A stretch of DNA of 64,000 nt from Bdellovibrionales bacterium (GCA_947502835.1 CANNBJ010000003.1:186001-250000), one strand, 5' to 3'. Shown: positions 24,435-33,999, counted from the first letter of the stretch. Program-made: numbers and translations. The notes: generated by a model from the sequence alone, not told the origin.

Positions 24435-27368
24435 TTAGAGTTCCTGGGCTACCATGTCGATCTGATAGGCTTCGATGAGGTCTCCGACTTTGATGTCGTT
24501 GTAGCCATCGATTCCCATCCCGCACTCATAGCCTTGGTTGACTTCTTTTGCGTCGTCCTTGAAGCGCTTCAGCGAGTTCAGCTTGCCATCAAAGATGATC
24601 CGGCTGTCACGAAGCAAGCGCACTTGGGCATTCCGCACGAGCTTTCCATCGATGACAAAGCATCCCGCAACCGTTCCCGCTTTTGGAATCGAGAAGGTTT
24701 GACGGACTTCGGCGCGACCAAGGTAGGTTTCGACGCGTTTCTTGTCGAGAAGGCCGGCCATCGCGAGTTTCACATCGTCAATGAGTTCATAGATGATGTT
24801 GTAGCACTTGATCTCGATATGCTCTGACTCGGCAAGAGAGCGTGCCTTGGTTTCAGGACGCACGTTGAAGCCGATGATGATGGCGTTGGATGCGTTTGCA
24901 AGCATCACATCGCTCTCGGTGATTCCTCCGGCAGCGGAATGAATCACCTTGACCTTCACCTTGTCTGTCGACTGCTTGATCAGGGATTCCTTCACGGCTT
25001 CCACGGAGCCGAACACGTCTGCTTTCAGGACCACGCGGAGTTCTTTCAGCTCTCCTGCTTGCGCACGGGCGAACAGGTCTTCCATCGAGGCTTTCGAGCT
25101 CATTTGTTTCTTGTCGCGGGCCTGGGATACACGGTGATCCACAAGGGTCGTGGCCGCTTTTTCGTCCTTCACGGAGTCAATCGGTTCGCCTGCATTCGGC
25201 ACTCCATCAAGTCCGAGAATCTCGGCAGCCATGCCGGGGGTGACTTCTTTCACGGACTCAGCCAGGTGGTTGGTCATTGCTTTTACGCGACCCCACTGGG
25301 TGCCACTCACGACGATGTCGCCGATCTTGAGCGTTCCGCGATTCACAAGCACGCTGGCCACAGGGCCACGGCCTTTTTCCACGCGGGACTCAAGCACGAC
25401 TCCGCGCATGAGGCCTTTTTGGACTGCCTTCAGATCCTGAACTTCGGCAACCAGGAGAATGCTCTCGAGCAACTTGTCGATGTTGGTCTTTTTCAGCGCC
25501 GAAACCGGCACATAAATGGTTTCTCCGCCCCAGTCCTCGGCCAGAAGGTCGAGTTCGGCAAGGCCTTGTTTGATCTTTTCGGGGTTTGCGCCCGGCTTGT
25601 CGATCTTGTTGACAGCAACAATGATCGGCACTTCGGCCGCTTTTGCGTGCGAGAGCGCCTCGCGGGTTTGCGGCATTACGCCGTCATCCGCGGACACTAC
25701 GAGCACCACGATATCGGTCACATTCGCGCCCCGTGCCCGCATGCTGGTGAACGCTTCGTGGCCCGGAGTATCGATGAATGTGATGAGTTTCCCGTCTTTC
25801 TGGATGGTGTAGGCACCAATGTGCTGGGTGATTCCGCCTGCTTCGCCCGCAGCCACATTGGCTTCGCGGATGGAGTCGAGGAGGGTGGTCTTCCCGTGGT
25901 CGACGTGACCCATGATGGTGACAACCGGAGGACGCGGGAGCAAATCCTCAGTCTTTTCTTCGGTGGTTTCAAGAACTTCGTCTTCGCGGAATGCGATGTT
26001 CTTCACTTCGAACTGGAACTCGCCTGCAATGATCGTGGCTGTATCGAAATCGATCGCCTGGTTCATGTTGGCCATGGTTCCCATGCTCATGAGTTTCTTG
26101 ATCACATCCCCGGCCTTGACGCTCATTTGTTGGGCGAGTTCGGACACCTTGATGGTATCGCCCATTTCCACGACGCGTTTATGGGCTGCGGCCACGGTGA
26201 TCTCGGTCTTCTTCACGTCTTTGCCCACCGGAGCCTTCTTCTTTTTCGGAATGAAGATCATCTCTTTTTTCCGGTAATCGGAAAACTTGACGTCTTCGGG
26301 TTTGATCACGGCATCAAAGGCCTTCGGGCCCCGCTTGCGTGCTTCTTCCTCGGCCATCCGGTCGAGGTTTTCCTTGTCCACGCGTGCGAACTTGAAGCCG
26401 TCGCGATCGGATTTGAAACTGCCCTTCCCGGCGGTCGCACCAGCGGCAGCCGCTTTGTCACCCGCAGGTTTCGCAGGTTCGGGTTTCGCCTGTTCGATGA
26501 TGCGGAGGCCGCCCGGACGCTTGCCGAGTCCATCTTTCAGGCTGTAGGTGGTGAGTGTGGTCTCAGTCCTGCGAATGACAGAAGTTGTGGTTTTGCCACC
26601 CTCGGTTTTCACTTCGGTTCTGACAGTCTCAATGCGATTGCCATCTGCGGAGGTCTTGATGGAGGGTTTGGTGGCCTCTGGTTCTGCCGGAGGTGGTGCA
26701 AGCGGAGCACTGATCAGGGGTTCCGCGACCGGGGGAGCAGGAAGAGTCTCGGACTGGGCTTCGAGTGCGATTTCCGCAGGAGGAGCCATCTCAGGAGCTT
26801 TGATCTCTTTTTCAGTTCCTGTGACGGTAGAGATCGTCGAGGTCACGGTTTGGGTTGCGCCATCCGAAAGTACACGCCGCCTGATGACGGTTGAGCTGCT
26901 GGAAGAGGTTTCGTTCGCAGCCGCTGCGGTGGTCGTGGCTGCAGGTGTGGCGGGGGTTGCCGGTGTCGCATCTTTCGGGGTCGCAGGAGCTGCGCGCTTT
27001 CGAACCGGCTTTGCTGCGGGAGTTGCAGCAGGCGCGGCTTCGGGTGCCGGCGCTGCCGCTTTCACTACAGGTTTGGTCGCGGTCTTGGTGGCTGTTTTCG
27101 CAGGCGTTTTGGTGGCTGCGGTCGCTCCAGCGCCGGTTGCCTTGCGGGTTACGGTCTTTTTAGCAGCACTGGTTGCAGTTTCTGCCCCCACTGTTGTGGA
27201 TCCAACCTTCAGGACGTTGCGGGCCTTCTCGACATCGCCGTCCGTGAGCTCGCTCATGTGATTCTTCACATTGATGTCGAGCCCCTTCAGTTTGTCGACA
27301 AGCGAGATCGAGTCGATCCCGAGCTCCTTCGCCAATTCGTATACCTTGAGCGGTTCGCGATCCGTCAT
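24435..27368 (-). CDS. infB: Translation initiation factor IF-2
   Basis: GTPase bringing fMet-tRNA to the 30S P site and promoting subunit joining. The 977 residues begin with an IF2_N module ([19 protein letters not shown]), then a long Ala/Pro/Thr-rich linker (about 60-330) and a second IF2_N-like segment (about 403-440). The G domain starts at G1 GHVDHGKT (487-494), with DTPGHEAF and NKID. Domains II-IV follow, ending in the C-terminal fMet-tRNA domain. The stop of nusA overlaps its start by 4 bases. Confidence 0.96.
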   Translation of the reverse strand: MTDREPLKVYELAKELGIDSISLVDKLKGLDINVKNHMSELTDGDVEKARNVLKVGSTTVGAETATSAAKKTVTRKATGAGATAATKTPAKTATKTATKPVVKAAAPAPEAAPAATPAAKPVRKRAAPATPKDATPATPATPAATTTAAAANETSSSSSTVIRRRVLSDGATQTVTSTISTVTGTEKEIKAPEMAPPAEIALEAQSETLPAPPVAEPLISAPLAPPPAEPEATKPSIKTSADGNRIETVRTEVKTEGGKTTTSVIRRTETTLTTYSLKDGLGKRPGGLRIIEQAKPEPAKPAGDKAAAAGATAGKGSFKSDRDGFKFARVDKENLDRMAEEEARKRGPKAFDAVIKPEDVKFSDYRKKEMIFIPKKKKAPVGKDVKKTEITVAAAHKRVVEMGDTIKVSELAQQMSVKAGDVIKKLMSMGTMANMNQAIDFDTATIIAGEFQFEVKNIAFREDEVLETTEEKTEDLLPRPPVVTIMGHVDHGKTTLLDSIREANVAAGEAGGITQHIGAYTIQKDGKLITFIDTPGHEAFTSMRARGANVTDIVVLVVSADDGVMPQTREALSHAKAAEVPIIVAVNKIDKPGANPEKIKQGLAELDLLAEDWGGETIYVPVSALKKTNIDKLLESILLVAEVQDLKAVQKGLMRGVVLESRVEKGRGPVASVLVNRGTLKIGDIVVSGTQWGRVKAMTNHLAESVKEVTPGMAAEILGLDGVPNAGEPIDSVKDEKAATTLVDHRVSQARDKKQMSSKASMEDLFARAQAGELKELRVVLKADVFGSVEAVKESLIKQSTDKVKVKVIHSAAGGITESDVMLANASNAIIIGFNVRPETKARSLAESEHIEIKCYNIIYELIDDVKLAMAGLLDKKRVETYLGRAEVRQTFSIPKAGTVAGCFVIDGKLVRNAQVRLLRDSRIIFDGKLNSLKRFKDDAKEVNQGYECGMGIDGYNDIKVGDLIEAYQIDMVAQEL

Positions 27369-28753
27369 TCAGCGGTTCCTCCGGCTGAAGCACCTTCAGC
27401 TTGTTGAATCATTTCCTTGAGTTTTTCGGATGCAACCGACTTTGCATCGTTGTCAGGGGTGATGGTGTTCACAGTGGACTGCACACCATTCACGAAGCTT
27501 GCGCCTTCATCGACCAGGGACTGGGCCTTCGCCTTGTAGCGTTCGGCCACTTCGCGCTCTTCGAATCCGGGAACGCGCAGGACGCTCTCGATTGAGGTTT
27601 CGGCAAGTTGGCGGATGTTGAGAACCCCGACCTGCGCAAGTGCGCGGGCTTGGGTCTCGTTCACGCCTTCGATCAGCATGAGGTTCGCAATTGCATCCTG
27701 GATGCGCTTTTGGAGCTTGGTCTTCGAAATGATGTCGAGTTTCCATCCGGTGATCTGGGCCGCGAGGCGGACATTCTGTCCGCGCTTTCCGATCGCAAGC
27801 GACAACTGGGTGTCTTCCACCATGATTTCCATGGACTTGTTTCGCTCGTCAATCCGGATCGAGGAGATCTCGGCCGGAGAGAGGGCGGAGCGGGCGAACA
27901 CCATCGGGTTCTCGGACCAAGGAATGATGTCGATCTTCTCGCCTTTCAGTTCCTGAATCACTTGTTGAACGCGAACGCCCTTCATCCCGACGCATGCGCC
28001 GACTGGATCAATATCCCGATCCTTGGAAACTACGGCCATTTTGGCGCGTGATCCGGGTTCACGGGAGCATTGCTTGATCTCGATGATGCCATCACGGATT
28101 TCCGGAACTTCCTGTTCGAACAGTTTCATGAGGTATTTCGGGCTTGTGCGGCTGATGTAAAGAGCCGGACCCTTGGTGGTGGTCGCCACATCGATCAGGA
28201 TCGCCTGGACGCGATCGCCCGGCTTGTAGTTTTCGCCGGGGATGATTTCATTCTTCGGAAGGTATGCATCGGTCTTTCCAAGGTCGATCACAAGGTTTCC
28301 ACGCTCCATCCGGCGCGCGATCCCGGAGAGGATTTCGCCCTTCAGTGGCATGTATTCGTTGAAGATGATGTCGCGCTCGGCGTCGCGCACTTTCTGGAAA
28401 ATGATCTGCTTTGCGGTTTGCGCATCGACGCGGCCGAAGCTCGGGGTTTCAACCTTCACGCCGAGTTCATCGCCGATCTGGGCCTGAGGGTCGAGTTCAA
28501 GTGCGTCTTGAACCTTGATCTCTTCGGATTCCTCAAGCATGTCGTCATCGCTATCGACCACTTTCTTGAAGAGGTAGAGATCCACATCGCCATTCTCGTC
28601 GTTGTAGTGGGCTTCGAGGATTGCATGGGGACCGTATTTCTTTTGGGCGGCTGCAAGGATTGCCTGCTCGATGGCACTTACAATGATATCGCGCTTGATT
28701 CCGCGATCGCGGCCCACAGATTCAATGACTCGGCTCAATTCACTCAGGTTCAT
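27365..28753 (-). CDS. nusA: Transcription termination/antitermination factor NusA
   Basis: Binds RNA polymerase and modulates pausing, termination and antitermination. The 462 residues contain the N-terminal RNAP-binding domain (about 1-125), S1 domain (GEILSGIARRMERGNLVIDLGKTDAYLP), two KH domains (VGACVGMKGVRVQQVIQEL, LAIGKRGQNVRLAAQITGW) and a C-terminal helical repeat (IEGVNETQARALAQVGV). Only one AR-type repeat and an Ala/Glu tail follow. The gene starts 27 bases after rimP. Confidence 0.95.
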   Translation of the reverse strand: MNLSELSRVIESVGRDRGIKRDIIVSAIEQAILAAAQKKYGPHAILEAHYNDENGDVDLYLFKKVVDSDDDMLEESEEIKVQDALELDPQAQIGDELGVKVETPSFGRVDAQTAKQIIFQKVRDAERDIIFNEYMPLKGEILSGIARRMERGNLVIDLGKTDAYLPKNEIIPGENYKPGDRVQAILIDVATTTKGPALYISRTSPKYLMKLFEQEVPEIRDGIIEIKQCSREPGSRAKMAVVSKDRDIDPVGACVGMKGVRVQQVIQELKGEKIDIIPWSENPMVFARSALSPAEISSIRIDERNKSMEIMVEDTQLSLAIGKRGQNVRLAAQITGWKLDIISKTKLQKRIQDAIANLMLIEGVNETQARALAQVGVLNIRQLAETSIESVLRVPGFEEREVAERYKAKAQSLVDEGASFVNGVQSTVNTITPDNDAKSVASEKLKEMIQQAEGASAGGTAE

Positions 28754-28780
28754 GGTCTACTCCTTCTTCATTCCTTCGGA

Positions 28781-29428
28781 TCAAAGTCCTTTGACTTCCC
28801 GCTCGAGATTCGCCTTCGCCACGAGGCTGAGGGGAATCCGGATCGGGGTTTCGGGTTTTGGTTCCTTCTTTTTTACAGATTTTCCGCGCGTTCCGTCTTC
28901 GGCGATGATTCCAAAGCGGATCGAGTTCGACTCATGGTCGAAACCGCGAAGAATGCCATAAAAGTTTTTTTGTTTCGGATTCTTGCCCGAATAAACCGGG
29001 TCGGAGGTTTCCTCGCCGGTCAGGGGGCGGATCGTGAACACTCGCGCCACTTCTCCTTCGAATTTTTGAAAATCCGAAGGCTTGCGGAGGGGGCGATCGA
29101 TTCCGGGAGAAGAGACTTCGAGTTCGTAGGCGCCCTTGAAGATTTCCGCGAGATTCGACTCGGTTTCCAGGGGCGCGTCAAGCTCATGGGTCACGCGCAC
29201 GCAATCCTCGATGGTGACGCCCTCGGCCTCGGAATCCGGAAGCAAGTCAATGTAGATACAAAGCTTTTTTTCGCGATGGTTCAGAAGATCAATGGCCACA
29301 AGCTCGTAGCCAAGGGAGTGCAAACGATCCTCGAGAAACGAAGTAAGCCTTGCTTCGGGCGTGGAATCGCCCCCGGACGCGGGTCCGGTGGAGTGGCTTT
29401 CGTTTGTTTCGAGCATGGTTTGTGTCAT
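28781..29428 (-). CDS. rimP: Ribosome maturation factor RimP
   Basis: Needed for 30S assembly. The protein shows LEDRLHSLGYELVAIDLLNHREKKLCIYIDL, EGVTIEDCVRVTHELDAPLE and YELEVSSPGIDRPLRKPSDFQKFEGE, the signature of the family. I use the ATG at 29428 (MTQTMLET), which has GAAGAAGA just upstream. The ATG four codons earlier (29440) and one four codons later are also possible. The C-terminal Sm-like domain carries a Lys-rich insertion (about residues 175-200). It is the first gene of the nusA-infB operon, and a hairpin terminator lies in its leader. Confidence 0.9.
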   Translation of the reverse strand: MTQTMLETNESHSTGPASGGDSTPEARLTSFLEDRLHSLGYELVAIDLLNHREKKLCIYIDLLPDSEAEGVTIEDCVRVTHELDAPLETESNLAEIFKGAYELEVSSPGIDRPLRKPSDFQKFEGEVARVFTIRPLTGEETSDPVYSGKNPKQKNFYGILRGFDHESNSIRFGIIAEDGTRGKSVKKKEPKPETPIRIPLSLVAKANLEREVKGL

Positions 29429-29460
29429 TTTCTTCTTCATCCAAACGGCGATGCAGGCCA

Positions 29461-29489
29461 AAAAAAAAGCGGGATCAAACTGAGCCCGC
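29461..29489 (-). terminator. Hairpin terminator in the leader of the rimP-nusA-infB operon
   Basis: On the minus strand GCGGG, mismatch, TCA, loop GTT, TGA, mismatch, CCCGC is followed by eight T residues, ending 32 bases before rimP. No minus-strand gene precedes it for over 15 kb, so it looks like a leader attenuator rather than the end of another gene. Confidence 0.6.
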
Positions 29490-29713
29490 CGTTCTGCGAT
29501 CAAATTTTTGGGATCAGGAAGGATTTACACAAAACCCGCCGTGGAATCAAGTCCATTCCCCCCGCATTCCCGATTTTTCCATGTCAGTATGCAATTAAAA
29601 TCATTGAATTTCGGTGTCTGCCCGGTTCGAAAGAGGATCCAGGGCCCTTTTTGTTTGTAACTTTATGTAAAAATTAAATAAAATGAAAAGAGCAGCCACC
29701 AAAGGGGAGTTTC

Positions 29714-32353
29714 ATGAAACATCGCTCACGTTCGGTCACTAGTATCGTCATTCTCGGACTCGTTCTCGAGTCAGCCGTTCCCGGCGCGAGAGTGTACGGA
29801 CAGGCAAGCCCAACCGGCAATTTTTCGTTTCCGGGTGCGGATCCTGCCGTGATGAACATGCAGCTGATCGGTGCAAACGTTCAAACTGCCATGGCCGCAT
29901 GTGCCCAGAAAAGCCAGGTCAGCCGCGTAAGTGCGTTTGCGGATAAGTCAGGTACAGTGGGTTCGCTTGCGGGGCTGGCCTTTAAAGACTCAAGAAAAGA
30001 CTCATCCAAGGATCTCCTTGCGGGGGTAACCGGAACGAAGCCCTCCGGGACTTGCTATGATGCTGTTGCAACCGGAAAAGCCGATGCCTCGGGGGTTCGC
30101 AAGTTTGATACGAAGAAGATTTCCGAGGTAACAAACAAGCAAGTGAACTGCTTGATGTCATGCGATCCTCCTGAAGAGGAAGCGACCGGCTGCGTGGATT
30201 TTTTCGGAACCACGACCACAGGCAAATACAAGGCGGATCAAAAAAAGGCGGGCAACGACAGGATCCAGATGGCCTTGGACAAGATCAAGATTTACAAAGC
30301 GTTTCAAAACTTCAAGATGAACGCATGCGTGAACCAAGAAGAGCTGGATCTCAAGCTTGCGCAAGAACTCTATCAATGTCAGCAAAAAGCGCTCTCGGAC
30401 GCGGTATCTGCGGCCGCTTTGCAGTTGCAGAATGCATTGAATGAGCACAAAACCGCGTTTGATAAGATGTCGCAGGCCAACCAGGAGCTTTTCCAGCAGT
30501 GGGTGGACATCAATGTGGCTCTTGGTGCAAAGGACCCGGATGAGGATCCTCTGTTCAACATGGGAGGAGACAAAACCCAGAGCAACCAGTTTGGCGGACT
30601 TCTCGGGATTCAAAGGGCGCTGAACCAGGATTTGGCAGAGCAGGAAACGAAGGGAGCTGAGTTCAAGACCAAGGTGGATGAGCTCAAGCAGTCAATCCAG
30701 GTCAACAGTGACAATCTCGAACGAGGCCGGATGGCGTCAGTTTCCGGGTGCATGAATCAGACAAATTCCATCGGGGTGTCCGGCGGTCGTGCACTTACCT
30801 GCTTTCGGCCCATGACGGACAAGGAAAAGCAGCCCATGCTCGATGCGAACGGCAATCCCAAATATGCCCAAGGCACCTGCGGTCCGATCGAGTTTCTAAA
30901 GACCCAGGTCGAGCAATCCGCATTCAAGACCTCAAGAGGGAACGTGGTGATGAGTCAGAACCGCAGGGATGATTCCAATCGTCTGGGCCTTGAGTTCCAG
31001 AACATTGCGGATTCGATTCTGAATGACATGACTCCTCCCGCAAGTGAAGGTGAGGTGCTCTCGCCGGATGCGACGACCTGGTCTGAGATTTCCAGCAAAT
31101 ACGGACCCGCACTCAATGAACTTTCGCAAAAAACTGGAGTGAACCTGATGGGGCAGCTCGAGAAGGTTGCATCGTTTTGCTTTAGCACGGGGGATCGATG
31201 GAAGAATCAGCAGATTCGCTCAGCCTCCTCCACCTACGGGAAAGCAAAAGCGGAAAATGAGAAAAAGCGATCCGAGCTGAACGGAGAGTTGCAAAAGGGA
31301 CTTGGAGATTTAAAAAAGAACTACAGCGATGCAATGGCCGTTCTTGGAAATCAGGCGGTCGCTCTGAACACCTACAATTGCACGAAGAGTGATCCCCAGA
31401 AAATGCTCGATTGCTATGATCAGATCCGCACGAACACGCGGGATCTTTTGGAGGGCACGGGGGCCTCGGCCACTGTGATCAGGAATGCAAAAGGGCAGCC
31501 AATCGCGCCGCCCTGCAAGGGGATCAACGGTTGTGTCACAGTGCTCAATCAGGCGCGGAAAGTGAAAAAGGGACATGTCCAAGAGGGGCGCAGGATTCAA
31601 ACGAGCTTCGCAATTCAGGCCAAAGCGAAGATTGATCAGAACGTGCTTGGTCTTGCAAATCTGTTGAAGGGGCTTCAAGGCCAGGTCTCCGCACAATTCG
31701 GAGTGGTGGCCGGTCTCGCAAACCGCCTTGGGGTCAAGGCCGGTGCAAGCCCCAAAATGGTCGAGGGTGCCGAGGCCTTGGAGCCGGTTGAAGCGAACCC
31801 GGGGCCGCCGCCCTCAGGACCCGGTCCCTACAAGTCGCCAGGCGACATGGCAAAAGTGCTTTCTGGAAAGATGATGCCCGGAGGGATGATCAACTTCTCG
31901 GACGATGGCATGGGCGATGTGGTTGCGGATGCAATGGAGAAGATTAAGGAGAAGAAGGAAAAGGAAAAGGAGAGGCTTGAGAAGTTTAAGGACAACTCCA
32001 AAGAAATCAACGATCTTGCAAGCACCTGCGGCAAGGACGACAAGGACAATGTGGGAAATGGGGCGTGTGGGCCGGAATGCAGCGCGCAGTCGCTAATGGA
32101 TGCAAAGTGTGGAGAGGCAAAGAAGTTCCAAGCTGTTGATGAGGCTCTGTTGATTGCCAACGGAACGAACGCTGAGGACGCGAACGCCACATTTAAAAGT
32201 GCGAATGAGGCTCTCACAGGAGTTCAATGTGATGATCCATCAGTGCGGGATATGTGTTTGGTTTGTGTCAGAACAAAAGCGAGTCAGTTTGAAGGTCCAG
32301 TCATATACTCAGGTGGTAACAGTGAGGCTGCGACGGGAGGGAAAAAAGATTAA
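29714..32353 (+). CDS. Large secreted protein of unknown function
   Basis: 879 residues with a signal peptide (about 1-30, cleavage near VYGQA). No family recognised. The mature part is mostly helical and charged, with many scattered cysteines (for example CLMSC, CQQK, CSTCGKDDKDN-like clusters near 790-830 and CLVC near 857), so a disulfide-stabilised structure is likely. Coiled-coil-prone segments lie at about 200-265, 290-345 and 485-540. A Gly/Pro-rich stretch at about 685-705 precedes a Lys/Glu block (about 735-765). The Shine-Dalgarno AGGGGAG lies 5 bases before the ATG. It is divergent from the rimP operon. The 3' end has plain codon use with no sign of transfer. Confidence 0.65.
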   Translation: MKHRSRSVTSIVILGLVLESAVPGARVYGQASPTGNFSFPGADPAVMNMQLIGANVQTAMAACAQKSQVSRVSAFADKSGTVGSLAGLAFKDSRKDSSKDLLAGVTGTKPSGTCYDAVATGKADASGVRKFDTKKISEVTNKQVNCLMSCDPPEEEATGCVDFFGTTTTGKYKADQKKAGNDRIQMALDKIKIYKAFQNFKMNACVNQEELDLKLAQELYQCQQKALSDAVSAAALQLQNALNEHKTAFDKMSQANQELFQQWVDINVALGAKDPDEDPLFNMGGDKTQSNQFGGLLGIQRALNQDLAEQETKGAEFKTKVDELKQSIQVNSDNLERGRMASVSGCMNQTNSIGVSGGRALTCFRPMTDKEKQPMLDANGNPKYAQGTCGPIEFLKTQVEQSAFKTSRGNVVMSQNRRDDSNRLGLEFQNIADSILNDMTPPASEGEVLSPDATTWSEISSKYGPALNELSQKTGVNLMGQLEKVASFCFSTGDRWKNQQIRSASSTYGKAKAENEKKRSELNGELQKGLGDLKKNYSDAMAVLGNQAVALNTYNCTKSDPQKMLDCYDQIRTNTRDLLEGTGASATVIRNAKGQPIAPPCKGINGCVTVLNQARKVKKGHVQEGRRIQTSFAIQAKAKIDQNVLGLANLLKGLQGQVSAQFGVVAGLANRLGVKAGASPKMVEGAEALEPVEANPGPPPSGPGPYKSPGDMAKVLSGKMMPGGMINFSDDGMGDVVADAMEKIKEKKEKEKERLEKFKDNSKEINDLASTCGKDDKDNVGNGACGPECSAQSLMDAKCGEAKKFQAVDEALLIANGTNAEDANATFKSANEALTGVQCDDPSVRDMCLVCVRTKASQFEGPVIYSGGNSEAATGGKKD

Positions 32354-32384
32354 AAGGGAGTGCCGGCTTCAATGCCCTTCGTTT

Positions 32385-32400
32385 TCTACTCTAGAGTAGA
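32385..32400. promoter_or_regulatory. 16-bp perfect palindrome upstream of infC
   Basis: TCTACTCTAGAGTAGA reads the same on both strands. It lies between the end of the large secreted gene and the infC promoter candidate (TTGACA at 32425), in the position of an operator. No T-tract follows, so a terminator role is less likely. Confidence 0.35.
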
Positions 32401-32424
32401 CCGCAACACCCTGGGATTCCCTCC

Positions 32425-32453
32425 TTGACACCACCTCTTTTGGTGGGTAAACC
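32425..32453 (+). promoter_or_regulatory. Candidate promoter of the infC-rpmI-rplT-pheST cluster
   Basis: A perfect -35 TTGACA (32425-32430) is followed by a 17-base spacer that itself contains the inverted repeat CCACC/GGTGG, then TAAACC as a poor -10. The predicted leader contains a GCGGG/CCCGC hairpin (32463-32479). An alternative -10-like TAGAAA lies 7 bases before the infC ATG. Confidence 0.35.
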
Positions 32454-32504
32454 TAAGAAAATGCGGGATTTTTGCCCGCCTGAAAGGAAACTAGAAACAC
32501 TCAA

Positions 32505-33185
32505 ATGGCATTCAAAACCAATAACGCTGCCCCTCCGTCGGGCGGGATCATTACTCCGAACACATCCGGGACCACGCCCTCCTCACGTCCCTCCACCTTC
32601 CAACCCAGGCCCCCAAGTTCCAGGCCGTACCCCTCCCGGGATCGAAATTTCAACAAAGATGACAAAGACGATGTCCGCCTGAACGAGCGGATTCGCGTTC
32701 CCCAGGTCCGCTTGATCGACGAAAACGGCGAACAAGTCGGTATTGTTCCGACCCAGCAGGCGCTTCAGATGGCGCGCGACAAGGGCCTTGATTTGATGGA
32801 AGTCGCGGCAACCGCGAGCCCTCCCGTGTGCAAGATCTGCGATTACGGAAAATTCAAATACGAAAAGAAGAAAAAAGAGGCTCAAGCCCGCAAAAACCAG
32901 GTTGTGGTGAAGGTGAAGGAAGTGCAGCTTCGGCCGAATACCGACGAACACGATTTGTCGTACAAGATCAAGAACGCCCAGGAATTCATCGACGAGGGCG
33001 ACAAGGTAAAGTTCACGATTCTCTTCCGCGGTCGCGAGATCGCGCACACGGAACCCGGGTTCAAGATGTGCAAGGACGTGATCGAGCGCATTGGCGAGGC
33101 TGCAATTGTGGAGCTCGCGCCAAAGCTCGAAGGCAAGAAGCTCATGATGATTCTTGCTCCAAATCCGCAGTTCAAGAAAAAGTGA
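32505..33185 (+). CDS. infC: Translation initiation factor IF-3
   Basis: Binds the 30S subunit, keeps subunits apart and proofreads start-codon pairing. The canonical protein begins at about residue 58 (RLNERIRVPQVRLIDENGEQ) and includes EVAATASPPVCKICDYGKFKYE, the Lys-rich linker and the C-domain (VKFTILFRGREIAHTEPG). Before that is an unusual 57-residue Pro/Ser/Thr/Asn-rich extension. AAGGAA lies about 15 bases before the ATG, too far for a good Shine-Dalgarno, so the true start could differ. ATG is used here rather than the rare AUU start known from E. coli. Confidence 0.92.
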   Translation: MAFKTNNAAPPSGGIITPNTSGTTPSSRPSTFQPRPPSSRPYPSRDRNFNKDDKDDVRLNERIRVPQVRLIDENGEQVGIVPTQQALQMARDKGLDLMEVAATASPPVCKICDYGKFKYEKKKKEAQARKNQVVVKVKEVQLRPNTDEHDLSYKIKNAQEFIDEGDKVKFTILFRGREIAHTEPGFKMCKDVIERIGEAAIVELAPKLEGKKLMMILAPNPQFKKK

Positions 33186-33195
33186 ACGCTTCTTC

Positions 33196-33624
33196 ATGAG
33201 CGCGACTGATTCGGCAAAGCAAACGACTTCCGAGATCACAACATTCTTGAAGGCGCAAAGCCCGGAGCTTAAGGCCAAGATCGAGGCAATCGAGCACTTC
33301 ATGGATCATCCCGTGGCAAAAGTCGGGGGAACCCTGGTGCAGGATCAGGAGTTCACTTCCTCCTTCGGGAAGCTTCTCGACAGCGGCAAGGGGAGCACTC
33401 TTCTTGCCTACGAGGCGGTATTGATCCTGGTGCTTTGGGGGTTTCGTGCCTGGAGACTCGGTAAAGTAAATACGTTGTTTGCGCGGCTCCTGACCCAGGC
33501 CTGGATTGCAGTCCTGTACTGGGTGCTTGCCTTGGTGGTGGTTCCGTCCGTTCTCCTTGGGGAATCCTATCGCGTGGTGCTGACCCACTCCGCAAGAGCA
33601 CTTCTCAGACAGATCCTCTCCTGA
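33196..33624 (+). CDS. Small membrane protein between infC and rpmI
   Basis: 142 residues from the ATG at 33196 (MSATDSAKQ), 10 bases after infC. A hydrophilic N-terminal helix (about 10-50) is followed by two transmembrane segments (about 69-85 and 98-120). No family is recognised. The gene interrupts the usual infC-rpmI adjacency and is followed by 375 bases of repeats. Confidence 0.55.
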   Translation: MSATDSAKQTTSEITTFLKAQSPELKAKIEAIEHFMDHPVAKVGGTLVQDQEFTSSFGKLLDSGKGSTLLAYEAVLILVLWGFRAWRLGKVNTLFARLLTQAWIAVLYWVLALVVVPSVLLGESYRVVLTHSARALLRQILS

Positions 33625-33642
33625 TCGGCGTGTTTAGAGGGC

Positions 33643-33748
33643 GTGGCCCATAAGGCTAACTTGTTTAAACACCTTGGATTCTTGAGGATTTTGCTTCCGG
33701 GCCGCATCCTGAGGCTTTGCGCTCGGTCAAGGTCCAGAGTTCTTGTAG
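33643..33748. repeat. Degenerate copy of the structured repeat family (copy D)
   Basis: Contains an inverted, decayed version of the repeat core (TTCCGGGCCGCATCCTGAGG, 33694-33713), flanked by weakly complementary arms (around 33671-33687 and 33726-33745). A terminal-repeat-like end lies near 33643-33669 (TTTAAAC junction). It abuts copy A. Confidence 0.45.
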
Positions 33749-33952
33749 GACGTAGCCTTTTTGAGTGAGCATGGGGCTAGAGGCTGAGGAGATAATTCCC
33801 TGAATTCTTGGGAGTTTGGCCGACTCTTGCGAGGCAGGACTGCCGAAAGCAAGGCCGCAGGATGCGGCTTGGAGGTCAAACTCCCAAGAATTCAGGGAAA
33901 TTGCCGCCTGAGGTTTTCATCCCATGCTCATTCAAAGACGCCACTTTACAAA
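33749..33952 (+). repeat. Structured inverted-repeat element, copy A
   Basis: Outer inverted repeats are CTTTTTGAGTGAGCATGGG (33757-33775) and CCCATGCTCATTCAAAG (33921-33937). Inside, a 26-bp palindrome (33796-33821 with 33874-33899) pairs at 25 of 26 positions. The core (33822-33873) includes the hairpin GCCGCAGGATGCGGC. Same architecture as copies B and C near 47.3 kb but with different inner-arm sequence. With copy D it fills the gap between 33625 and the rpmI promoter. Confidence 0.75.
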
Positions 33953-33960
33953 TTTCAGCC

Positions 33961-33989
33961 TTGAACATTCGCTCGACTTCAAGTAGGCT
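33961..33989 (+). promoter_or_regulatory. Candidate rpmI promoter TTGAAC-N17-TAGGCT
   Basis: TTGAAC (33961-33966), a 17-base spacer and TAGGCT (33984-33989) end 10 bases before the rpmI ATG. The predicted leader is about 4 bases, and no Shine-Dalgarno is visible in front of rpmI. Confidence 0.4.
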
Positions 33990-33999
33990 CTACGACTCT

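Noticed and set aside
24939-26894. Long plus-strand open frame (about 650 codons) opposite infB
   Set aside because: It mirrors the codon periodicity of infB on the other strand, has His/Phe/Gly-rich shadow composition and no known domain.
28070-29677. Plus-strand open frame of about 535 codons opposite nusA and rimP
   Set aside because: Antisense shadow of two certain genes; composition is atypical and no motif is seen.
33808-33999. N-terminal extension of L35 into the upstream open frame
   Set aside because: L35 is complete from 34000, and the extension lies in the palindromic repeat.
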